Assembly: GCA_017475805.1 (NCBI GenBank)
Contig: JAFVEW010000128.1
Span: 1 to 6,221, forward strand
DNA length: 6,221 nucleotides
Direction of reading: 5' to 3'
Source: Synergistaceae bacterium
Lineage (GTDB): Bacteria > Synergistota > Synergistia > Synergistales > Aminobacteriaceae
Shown: positions 1 through 5,794 of the stretch, piece after piece
How positions within the stretch are numbered: position 1 is the first letter of the stretch
How the letters are laid out: every line of letters starts with the position of its first letter
Notes under the pieces: model-generated
What the model was told of the DNA's origin: nothing
The model's database searches: none
The model's input: only the letters and a program-made list of their open reading frames with translations
Made by a program: the position numbers and the translations under genes

Positions 1-290
1 GATAATGTTTTCAAGCCTATTCTTTTAAGCGTCATAGGGTCGCCTATCGAAGAAAGTCCGGCAACAAGCGACGAAAAGACTAACGGAACTATCAACATCA
101 TCAAAAGGCGCATGAAAATTTTTCCTGAAAGTTCGATAAAAGGCATTACATAATCGCTCAAAATCGGATAGTCATTAATGAAAGGTCCGACAATAAATCC
201 GAATAAAATTCCTATGATAAAGCCGACTAAAATTCTCACAAGCAGAGCCGTATTTTTTTTCTTTGCCGGTTTTATATAAGTAATTGGCAT
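1..290 (-). CDS. Dicarboxylate/amino acid:cation symporter, N-terminal part (runs off left edge)
   Basis: Partial gene: 96 codons from ATG at 290 down to base 3, open at the window edge. The product begins MPITYIKPAKKKN, a short lysine-rich cytoplasmic leader, then a hydrophobic first helix (VGFIIGILFGFIVGP) and a second (GKIFMRLLMMLIVPLVFSSL) ending in the SSIGD turn. This is the usual start of the DAACS family (GltP/GltPh/DctA type), inner-membrane trimers that import glutamate, aspartate or C4-dicarboxylates with Na+ or H+. It is a paralog of the complete symporter encoded just upstream at 369-1607: about 57 of 81 residues are identical in an ungapped alignment by eye. A ribosome binding site (AGGGAG, 11 bases before ATG) supports the start. 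The gene is probably read from the same transcript as its paralog, as the 78-base gap shows no convincing terminator. Substrate-binding regions are outside the window, so substrate cannot be judged. Confidence 0.93.
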   Translation of the reverse strand, partial: MPITYIKPAKKKNTALLVRILVGFIIGILFGFIVGPFINDYPILSDYVMPFIELSGKIFMRLLMMLIVPLVFSSLVAGLSSIGDPMTLKRIGLKTL

Positions 291-301
291 GTAAAAATCA
301 T

Positions 302-324
302 CTCCCTAAAAATACAAGTAGGAG
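302..324 (-). promoter_or_regulatory. Possible hairpin covering the ribosome binding site of the downstream symporter
   Basis: In the mRNA sense (minus strand), CTCCTA (324-319) can pair with TAGGGAG (308-302), leaving one bulged G and a 10-base loop. The second arm contains the Shine-Dalgarno sequence of the gene starting at 290. The fold is seen by eye only. A role in lowering translation of the second paralog is inference. The upstream heptad repeats carry further CTCC copies that could pair with the same site. Confidence 0.3.
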
Positions 325-348
325 TTAGGAGTGAGGAATTAGGAACGG
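321..348. repeat. Degenerate heptanucleotide tandem repeat (four units)
   Basis: On the plus strand the units are GGAGTTA, GGAGTGA, GGAATTA and GGAACGG in strict 7-base register, purine-rich on this strand and pyrimidine-rich in the mRNA sense. The tract sits between the stop of one symporter gene and the start of the next. A 13-base stretch, AGGAGTTAGGAGT (320-332), recurs exactly in reverse orientation at 4201-4213, in the gap after htrA. It resembles short intergenic heptad repeats known from some other bacteria, such as cyanobacteria. Function is unknown. Confidence 0.6.
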
Positions 349-368
349 AAAAGATTTTTATCTAAATT

Positions 369-1607
369 CTAATTTTTTAACTCGTCGCCTTCACTGGCAG
401 CAACTACAGCGCAGACTGCCGTATCTCCTACGACGTTTAAGCAAGTTCGAGCAGCGTCTAAAATTACATCTATTCCGGCAACTAAAGCAATACCTTCAAT
501 AGGAAGTCCAACGCTCGTTAAGACCATTGTAAGCATTATTAAACCTGCTCCGGGAACTCCTGCTGTACCGATTGAAGCTAATGTCGCTGTTGCTACGATG
601 CCGATCTGCATATTAAGAGTTAATGGAACGTTGAAAGCCTGAGCAACAAATAACGCGCAAACACCCTGATATAAAGCTGTGCCGTCCATGTTAATCGTCG
701 CGCCTAAAGGCAAAACGAATGAGCTGACGCCTTCGGAGACGCCAAGATTTTCACGGACGTTTTCCATTGTTATCGGCAAAGTTCCTGAGCTTGAACGTGT
801 TACGAATGCCGTAATTCCTGCCTCGCGAACGCCTCTGAAATACCAAAAAGGCGAACGCTTACAGAACATAGCTATCATTCCTGAATAAACTATGACGGCG
901 TGAATAATGCAGCCTATATAAACTGCGGCGATGACTTTCGCGAACGGAGCTAAAATTGCTATTCCGAACTTTGCAGCCGTGCCTGTGATTAAAGCAAAGA
1001 CACCATAAGGCGCAAAATTCATAACGACGTGAACAACCTGATACATGACATCAGCAACGCCCTCAAAGAAGTCAGAAATTTTCTTGCCTTTTTCTCCCGC
1101 CATTATGCAGGCAACTCCGAAGAATAAAGCGAAAACTATAATCTGAAGCATATTAGCGTTGACCATTGAGGCTAAAGGATTGCTCGGGAAAATATCGAGA
1201 ATTACATCAGCTATAGGCTTGGCCTCACGGGCTGTCGCACTTAACTCACCGGGAATATTCATTCCGACGCCGGGCTGGAATAAATTTCCGCAAGCAAGTC
1301 CTAAGACAATCGCTACAGCAGTCGTAATGAGATAAAGAGCCAATGTCTTTACACCGATTCGTCCGAGTTTGTGAATGTCGCCGACCGAAGCCGCTCCTGC
1401 AACAAGAGAAGCAAAAACTAACGGAACGATTAACATCATCAACAATCTAAGGAAGATTTTTCCGATTAAGTCAATGAACGGCATTACGTAATTACTCAAG
1501 ATTGGCGAAGTGGGAACGACGGGACCGACAGCAAAACCGAAAATTATACCGATTATGAATCCGATTGAAATTTTCAGCAAAAGAGAAATGCGCTTTTTTT
1601 CTGCCAT
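369..1607 (-). CDS. Dicarboxylate/amino acid:cation symporter (DAACS family, GltP-like)
   Basis: Complete 412-residue inner-membrane secondary transporter, the normal family length. N-terminal helices span about 8-30 and 40-70. The transport core carries the family signatures: hairpin-1 motif RSSSGTLP (271-278), helix-7 NMDGT (306-310), hairpin-2 GTAGVPGAG (347-355) and helix-8 DVILDAARTCLNVVGD (380-395). Aligned on the archaeal homolog GltPh (offset 10), D384, R387, T388 and N391 match its substrate-binding D394, R397, T398 and N401. The arginine normally binds an acidic side chain, so glutamate, aspartate or a C4-dicarboxylate is the likely cargo, with Na+ or H+ as coupling ion (inferred). 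The ATG is preceded by AGGAG 11 bases upstream. The preceding gene ends in a strong terminator, so this gene probably has its own promoter in 1608-1667. A second, truncated-by-window paralog follows 78 bases downstream. Confidence 0.95.
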   Translation of the reverse strand: MAEKKRISLLLKISIGFIIGIIFGFAVGPVVPTSPILSNYVMPFIDLIGKIFLRLLMMLIVPLVFASLVAGAASVGDIHKLGRIGVKTLALYLITTAVAIVLGLACGNLFQPGVGMNIPGELSATAREAKPIADVILDIFPSNPLASMVNANMLQIIVFALFFGVACIMAGEKGKKISDFFEGVADVMYQVVHVVMNFAPYGVFALITGTAAKFGIAILAPFAKVIAAVYIGCIIHAVIVYSGMIAMFCKRSPFWYFRGVREAGITAFVTRSSSGTLPITMENVRENLGVSEGVSSFVLPLGATINMDGTALYQGVCALFVAQAFNVPLTLNMQIGIVATATLASIGTAGVPGAGLIMLTMVLTSVGLPIEGIALVAGIDVILDAARTCLNVVGDTAVCAVVAASEGDELKN

Positions 1608-1638
1608 AAAAATTCAACTCCTGACTGAATAAAAATTT

Positions 1639-1667
1639 TTAATAATTTTATAATAAATTCAACGCAA
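1639..1667 (-). promoter_or_regulatory. Candidate promoter of the symporter pair
   Basis: On the minus strand, TTGCGT (1667-1662) lies 17 bases before TATTAA (1644-1639), a weak sigma70-like match (3/6 and 4/6). It would start transcripts near 1632, about 25 bases before the ATG at 1607. Some promoter is expected here, because the gap is A+T-rich and follows a terminator. The exact boxes are uncertain, and TTGAAT (1662-1657) is an alternative -35. Confidence 0.33.
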
Positions 1668-1694
1668 AAAAAAATAGCCCGCGCAAGGCGAGCT
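1666..1694 (-). terminator. Rho-independent terminator of the GH57/DUF3536 gene
   Basis: In the mRNA sense, AGCTCGC (1694-1688) pairs with GCGGGCT (1682-1676), giving seven pairs including one G-U, around the 5-base loop CTTGC. One A and nine consecutive Ts (1674-1666) follow. The hairpin begins only two bases after the TAA stop at 1697-1699. This is a textbook intrinsic terminator and separates the enzyme gene from the symporter genes. Confidence 0.88.
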
Positions 1695-1696
1695 GA

Positions 1697-4099
1697 TTAA
1701 GCCGGTAATAATTCGTCAGAAAATTTCAGGGCGTGTCCTAACTTTCGTAAGGCTTCCCGAAGTTTCTGCGGTTCATCTTTTAATTTTTTGCCGTAACGCT
1801 TTATGAGTTCGTGATATAAATTTTGCGAATCGTAAAGGCTTAAATGCCACTCAAATTTTTCACTGAACAGAGCGATTAAATCATTCAAGTCTTCAATCGC
1901 CTGCATGTTAAGTCCGCCCATACATAAGCCCGTCAGCATTTCCGTCATTGAGTCAGCAAAAGCAATTCTAATTTGAGCTTCATCAGGGTCGACTTTCCAA
2001 AAATTAGCAAATTCAAAATCACGTTTTATTCCTGCTAAATCAGGATAATGGTCTTCTAATTTCCTGACTATTGAAGACGTCAAAGTAAATTCAGCAGCAG
2101 CCACGATTATTGCAGGCGGTTTAGCTCCGAGCAAATTCAAATATTCGAGCAGCTGGTCATAATTCATAACGATGTTTTTCATCGTGTCTTCAAGGCCGCG
2201 AATATCCTGACGCAAAAGCTCATTGACAAGTCTGTAACGCGAATTTGACGGAATATTATTCAGCGTGAACTGGTCATAGCCAAACTTTGAATATAATAAA
2301 TCAGCGTCTTCGCTAGTCAGTAATTTATAAAGTTCTTCAACTTCTTCTTGAGTTAAAGGCTCGTCAGAATCAGTAGCGCAAATTCCGCAAGAAATTAAAG
2401 GAGTTCCGCCGCTATATTGGACAGCAAAAATAAATTCGTCTTCAATGCCCGTTATATTTGAACGAACATGAACTTTTCCCGCTGAAAATAATTTTTTCGA
2501 GCCTGTTTCAATCGGTGTAGCACTGCCCGACATATCCCAGCAGCCTTCGGAAAATTCGCTCCTGAAATCTTTTAACAATGACGTAATGCCGTAATACGCA
2601 GCCATTTGCTTTAAGTCTGCGCGGCCTTGCTTGGCTCTCAACTCGTAAATTTTTGCGCCGTCTTGCAATTCTGGAACATTACTTGGAGCTTCGGCTAACA
2701 ATTTTAAGAACGGAGGCTCTAAATCGACATTAAAAAGATTTTTAGCAAGCTCGATAGCCCGTGCCGCGTAACGCATAATTTGAACAGGCTCAATTCTTGA
2801 AATCTCATCGAAAAACCACCCGCAAGACGTGAACATTAATAGCGAGTTTCTTTCCATTTCTAAGAGCTTAAGAGCGCGGACTTTTTCAAATTTATCGAGC
2901 TTGCCTGAAAGATGTTTGTGTAAAAATTTATTTACGTTTTCTTCCGAACGGTCAAGAATAACGTTAATATATTCGTCTCTTGCTTTCCAAGCGTCAATGA
3001 AAACATCACTGCTTTCATATAAGTCTGCAACTCTGTCCCTAAGATGATTTAAGGCAACTCTTAAAGGCTTTCTCCATCGATGATGATAGCCGGGCGTTCC
3101 GTCGCCGCATGAGCAATCGCTGCGCCAGCGTTCGACACCGTGAGCACAGCTCCATGAAGAATTTTCGATGATTTTTACTTCACATTCGGGCGGATAAAAA
3201 GAAAGATATTCGCCGTAGACAGTTAATTGAGCTTCGGCTGAATGGTCTATACATTCGAGACAATAAGCTAAGGCCATATCGCCGTGTTTATGATGATGTC
3301 CATAAGATTCGCCGTCGGTTGCAACGTGAGATAAAACGGGCTTCCCGTGAGCTGGATTAGCTTCGATTAATTCGCGGGCAAAAGCTCCGCCGTCATCAAG
3401 CAAGCCTCCGAAAGCGATTTTTTGAGATAAAACTCCGTCATAAAAGAATAAATTTATTTTTCGTCCTGAAGGCAAATTGCAGACATAAGCCTGACGAGAG
3501 TCAATTCTTGCGCCGCTGACGTCTTGCCAGCCTCCCCAGCCTTCAACGCGGACAGCCTGAGCCTGATACGGCGACAAAACTGTGAATAAAATTCCGTTCT
3601 CGGCTAAAACTTCAAGGGTTTCAGTGTCAACGGCACATTCAGCGAGCCACATTCCTTCGGGAGTTCGCTTAAATCTTTTTTCAAAGTCAGCTATTCCCCA
3701 TTTAACTTGAGTTTCTTTGTCGCGCCGCGAGGCCAAAGGCATAATAATATGATTATAAACTTGAGCCATCGCCGGGCCGTGTCCTGAAAATCTTTTTTTG
3801 CCTTCGATGTCAGCCTCTAAAATAGCGTTGTAACATAACGGGTCGTTATCTTCGAGCCACGTCAAAAGCGTCGGGCCGATATTAAAACTCATTCGAGAGT
3901 AATTGTTGAAGATTTTCCTGATGTAGCCTTGTTCGTTTAATATTCTTGATGCTGCGTTACGGCTGTAACATTCGGCTGAAATTCGAGCATTCCAATCATG
4001 CCAAGGAGCAGCGGACTCTTGAATTTCGACCATTTCAAGCCACGGATTTTCTCTCGGAGGCTGGTAAAAATGTCCATGAATACAAATATATCTCGGCAA
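1697..4099 (-). CDS. Glycoside hydrolase family 57 protein with DUF3536 domain
   Basis: Complete 800-residue protein without signal peptide or membrane helix, so cytoplasmic. The N-terminal half is a GH57-type barrel. HGHFYQPPRENPW (8-20) corresponds to the family's HQP region, GMWLAECAVD (149-158) carries the expected catalytic nucleophile E154, and ATDGESYGHHH (260-270) carries the expected acid/base D262. GH57 enzymes cleave or transfer alpha-glucan chains (amylases, glucanotransferases, branching enzymes). The C-terminal half matches DUF3536, with the conserved stretch FTSCGWFFDEISRIEPVQ (423-440). I know of no defined substrate for this subgroup, so alpha-glucan processing is inference. 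A cysteine/histidine-rich stretch (C318, C329, C331, then GYHHRWR) could bind metal. The start codon is TTG, placed by AAGGGG eight bases upstream and by family conservation from residue 4 onward; no in-frame ATG precedes it. It appears monocistronic, with a TATAAT box upstream and a terminator downstream. Confidence 0.93.
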   Translation of the reverse strand: MPRYICIHGHFYQPPRENPWLEMVEIQESAAPWHDWNARISAECYSRNAASRILNEQGYIRKIFNNYSRMSFNIGPTLLTWLEDNDPLCYNAILEADIEGKKRFSGHGPAMAQVYNHIIMPLASRRDKETQVKWGIADFEKRFKRTPEGMWLAECAVDTETLEVLAENGILFTVLSPYQAQAVRVEGWGGWQDVSGARIDSRQAYVCNLPSGRKINLFFYDGVLSQKIAFGGLLDDGGAFARELIEANPAHGKPVLSHVATDGESYGHHHKHGDMALAYCLECIDHSAEAQLTVYGEYLSFYPPECEVKIIENSSWSCAHGVERWRSDCSCGDGTPGYHHRWRKPLRVALNHLRDRVADLYESSDVFIDAWKARDEYINVILDRSEENVNKFLHKHLSGKLDKFEKVRALKLLEMERNSLLMFTSCGWFFDEISRIEPVQIMRYAARAIELAKNLFNVDLEPPFLKLLAEAPSNVPELQDGAKIYELRAKQGRADLKQMAAYYGITSLLKDFRSEFSEGCWDMSGSATPIETGSKKLFSAGKVHVRSNITGIEDEFIFAVQYSGGTPLISCGICATDSDEPLTQEEVEELYKLLTSEDADLLYSKFGYDQFTLNNIPSNSRYRLVNELLRQDIRGLEDTMKNIVMNYDQLLEYLNLLGAKPPAIIVAAAEFTLTSSIVRKLEDHYPDLAGIKRDFEFANFWKVDPDEAQIRIAFADSMTEMLTGLCMGGLNMQAIEDLNDLIALFSEKFEWHLSLYDSQNLYHELIKRYGKKLKDEPQKLREALRKLGHALKFSDELLPA

Positions 4100-4106
4100 A
4101 TAAAAA

Positions 4107-4112
4107 ACCCCT
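4107..4112 (-). promoter_or_regulatory. Ribosome binding site that fixes a TTG start
   Basis: On the minus strand, AAGGGG lies eight bases before TTG at 4099-4097. The TTG reading gives the peptide start MPRYICIHGHFYQPP, which fits the conserved beginning of GH57/DUF3536 proteins. A later start would remove the conserved HGHFYQP motif. TTG is a weak initiation codon, so expression may be kept modest. Confidence 0.75.
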
Positions 4113-4143
4113 TTCAGTAAAATTAATTACTTTTTTATCCCTA

Positions 4144-4149
4144 ATTATA
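4144..4149 (-). promoter_or_regulatory. -10 box upstream of the GH57/DUF3536 gene
   Basis: A perfect TATAAT lies on the minus strand about 45 bases before the TTG start and just after the htrA terminator. The region 17-18 bases farther upstream is only T-rich (TTCTTT or TCTTTT), with no good -35 match, and no TGn extension is present. The promoter may be weak or need an activator. Expected transcription start is near 4137. Confidence 0.5.
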
Positions 4150-4174
4150 CTCGCTTATAAAAATAAAAAAGAAT

Positions 4175-4215
4175 AAAAAAAATTGAGGAGCTGGATTTTT
4201 ACTCCTAACTCCTCA
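4175..4215 (-). terminator. Rho-independent terminator of htrA
   Basis: In the mRNA sense, TGAGGAG (4215-4209) pairs perfectly with CTCCTCA (4190-4184). A small internal loop and a further GGA/TCC pairing extend the stem, and an A-T-rich loop closes it. Two As and eight Ts (4182-4175) follow. It lies 21 bases past the htrA stop. The left arm is made of the GGAGTTA heptad repeat also found at 321-348. Confidence 0.8.
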
Positions 4216-4219
4216 GAAC
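4199..4219. repeat. Second heptad-repeat tract, inverted relative to 321-348
   Basis: The plus strand reads TTACTCC, TAACTCC, TCAGAAC in 7-base steps. ACTCCTAACTCCT (4201-4213) is the exact reverse complement of 320-332. One arm of the htrA terminator is built from this tract. Only about two units are good, so its membership in the repeat family rests mainly on the shared 13-mer. Confidence 0.45.
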
Positions 4220-4236
4220 TTTTTAATTCTTAAATT

Positions 4237-5706
4237 TTAATTTTTGCTTACCATTATGAAATATGTAGAGCCTTCGCGCTCAATCATTAAGACGATTGAA
4301 GCATCATTGCCTACTGCGTTTTTAATATCTTCAGGAGTTTTAACTTCTGTGCCGTTGACTTCGATTAATAAATCGCCTTCTCTAATTTCTCCGTCAGCAC
4401 TTGCCTTTGAATTCCTTTCAAGTTTCGTGATGACTAAGCCCTCGCTGTTCGAGTCGATTCTGTAATTTCGTCTTAAGGCGTCAGTAAGAGTTTCGACTTT
4501 AGCAATGCCGAAATCTTTTAATGCGTCGCTGCCTGTGGAAATGCTATTCGTCTCAGTCGTTGTTGTCGGACGGCCGTCGGCTGAATTTGCGCGTTCGGCT
4601 AATTTAACGTTAAAGTTCATTTTCTTGCCTTTGCGAACGACACCGATTTTTGCGATTGTTCCGGGTGCTAAAGTTCTGACTTTCTGAACGAAATCGTTAG
4701 AGTCTTTGACTTTTTGGCCGTTAAGCTCAACGATGACATCTCCGCGTTTAAGTCCGGCTTTGTCTGCGGGGTCGCCTTTGAAAACATCATTGACCATTGC
4801 GCCGTTATCGCCTTCGACTTTGTAAGCCTTAGCCATTTCGGGCGTTATATTTCTTACGGAAACACCGAGCCAACCGCGTTTAACACGACCGTATGAGACT
4901 AAATCGCCCATAATTTCTTTAGCTTTGTTGACAGGAATTGCAAAGCCCATGCCCTGAGCGTAAGGGACGATTGCTGTATTAATTCCGATGACTTCGCCAT
5001 TCATATTTAATAGCGGCCCGCCGGAGTTGCCGGGGTTGATAGCGGCGTCGGTCTGTAGAAAATCATCAAAGTTTACATCTTGGGCGTGAATGCTTCTGTT
5101 CTTCGCTGAGATAACGCCCGCCGTTACTGAATGTTCAAAGCCGTAAGGGTTTCCGATTGCTACGACAAATTCACCGACTTCAAGAGCGTCAGAGTCGCCG
5201 AGTTCAAGAACAGGTAAATCTTCATCAGGTTCGATTTTAATCACGGCTAAATCATAAGCAGGGTCGTTGCCTTTTATAGTTGCGGGATAAGTTTTTTTGT
5301 TGCCGTCCTTTAATAAAACAGAAACAGAAATTTTATCTACGCCGTCAACAACGTGATTATTTGTGAGAATTAAACCTTCTTTTGAAACTATGAAGCCTGA
5401 GCCTCGTCCTTTCATAGGAACAGAACGCGTGAACTCTTTGAAAGAATCTCCGAAAAATCTTTTGAAAATCGGGTCGTCATCGAACGGGAACGGCGAGAAA
5501 GACCTCGTCTGAGTTTTTTCGACGTCAATATTAACGACAGCTATCGAAGCATTTTTGACTATCGGAACTATAGGATTATTTCCGCCGAACGGTGATATAG
5601 CTGCGAATGCTCCGCCGACTAACGAAAATGAAAATATTAATGCAAGTGCGAGCGAACATGTTGCCAGTCCGGCTCGGACTAAAAATTTTTTGCTCATAAA
5701 AAACAT
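4237..5706 (-). CDS. htrA: HtrA/DegP-type periplasmic serine endoprotease with two PDZ domains
   Basis: Complete 489-residue protein of the Do/DegP/DegQ family (S1C), which degrades or holds misfolded envelope proteins outside the cytoplasmic membrane. A Sec signal peptide (basic MSKK near residue 4, hydrophobic 13-33, likely cut after AFA at 35) exports it. The trypsin-like domain covers about 45-270 with the full triad: H118 in TNNHVV, D152 in YDLAV, and S228 in GNSGG. PDZ1 covers roughly 275-370 and PDZ2 roughly 395-487, joined by a polar threonine-rich linker (TTTTET). Length and layout match DegP/DegQ, so cage-forming oligomers are plausible but not shown. ATG at 5706 is chosen over the in-frame ATG at 5697 because GGAGG stands seven bases before it. 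The gene is transcribed alone, with its own sigma70-like promoter and a terminator. No heat-shock or CpxR-type operator was recognised. Confidence 0.97.
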   Translation of the reverse strand: MFFMSKKFLVRAGLATCSLALALIFSFSLVGGAFAAISPFGGNNPIVPIVKNASIAVVNIDVEKTQTRSFSPFPFDDDPIFKRFFGDSFKEFTRSVPMKGRGSGFIVSKEGLILTNNHVVDGVDKISVSVLLKDGNKKTYPATIKGNDPAYDLAVIKIEPDEDLPVLELGDSDALEVGEFVVAIGNPYGFEHSVTAGVISAKNRSIHAQDVNFDDFLQTDAAINPGNSGGPLLNMNGEVIGINTAIVPYAQGMGFAIPVNKAKEIMGDLVSYGRVKRGWLGVSVRNITPEMAKAYKVEGDNGAMVNDVFKGDPADKAGLKRGDVIVELNGQKVKDSNDFVQKVRTLAPGTIAKIGVVRKGKKMNFNVKLAERANSADGRPTTTTETNSISTGSDALKDFGIAKVETLTDALRRNYRIDSNSEGLVITKLERNSKASADGEIREGDLLIEVNGTEVKTPEDIKNAVGNDASIVLMIEREGSTYFIMVSKN

Positions 5707-5713
5707 AAAAAAA

Positions 5714-5718
5714 CCTCC
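5714..5718 (-). promoter_or_regulatory. Strong ribosome binding site of htrA
   Basis: On the minus strand, GGAGG is followed by seven Ts and then ATG at 5706. This consensus site and ideal spacing decide for the first of two in-frame ATGs (5706 rather than 5697), giving the protein start MFFMSKK. Confidence 0.85.
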
Positions 5719-5733
5719 GAATTAATTAATTTT

Positions 5734-5763
5734 TTAACACGGGGTATTTTAATCTCGAATTAT
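5734..5763 (+). promoter_or_regulatory. Candidate divergent promoter for the restriction-modification-like gene
   Basis: On the plus strand, TTAACA (5734-5739, 5/6 to TTGACA), an 18-base spacer and AATTAT (5758-5763, 4/6 to TATAAT) could start transcripts near 5770. It overlaps the htrA promoter on the opposite strand, so the two would compete for polymerase. No good Shine-Dalgarno sequence stands before the ATG at 5795; the nearest, AAAAGG, is about 24 bases away. Confidence 0.33.
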
Positions 5764-5774
5764 GAAAAGGTCAT
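5746..5774 (-). promoter_or_regulatory. Sigma70-type promoter of htrA
   Basis: On the minus strand, ATGACC (-35, 5774-5769, 4/6 match to TTGACA), a 17-base spacer and TAAAAT (-10, 5751-5746, 5/6 match to TATAAT) are seen. Transcription would start near 5739, leaving a leader of about 33 bases that holds the GGAGG site. It looks like a housekeeping promoter. A stress sigma factor cannot be excluded from sequence alone. Confidence 0.6.
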
Positions 5775-5794
5775 GAATTATTTTACTTAGTGAA

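Noticed and set aside
321..348. CRISPR-like array
   Set aside because: Units are 7 bases, directly adjacent and without spacers, so this is a short tandem repeat and not CRISPR.
352..363. AGAT-TTTT-ATCT palindrome after the complete symporter gene as a terminator
   Set aside because: The stem is only four mostly A-T pairs and the following T run is short, so it is too weak to call a terminator. Co-transcription of the two symporters is more likely.
679..888. Plus-strand reading frame of 69 codons
   Set aside because: It lies wholly antisense inside the conserved core of the symporter gene and has no recognisable product.
3946..4176. Plus-strand reading frame of 76 codons spanning the start of the GH57 gene
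   Set aside because: Most of it is antisense to the conserved N-terminus of the GH57 protein, and the rest crosses that gene's promoter region. There is no ribosome binding site or family resemblance.
4244..4896. Three short plus-strand frames within htrA
   Set aside because: They are antisense to the PDZ-coding part of htrA, have no ribosome binding sites, and reflect that gene's codon pattern.
5697..5706. Second in-frame ATG (5697) as the htrA start
   Set aside because: GGAGG is seven bases before the first ATG at 5706 but sixteen before the second, so the first is favoured. Both would give a working signal peptide.
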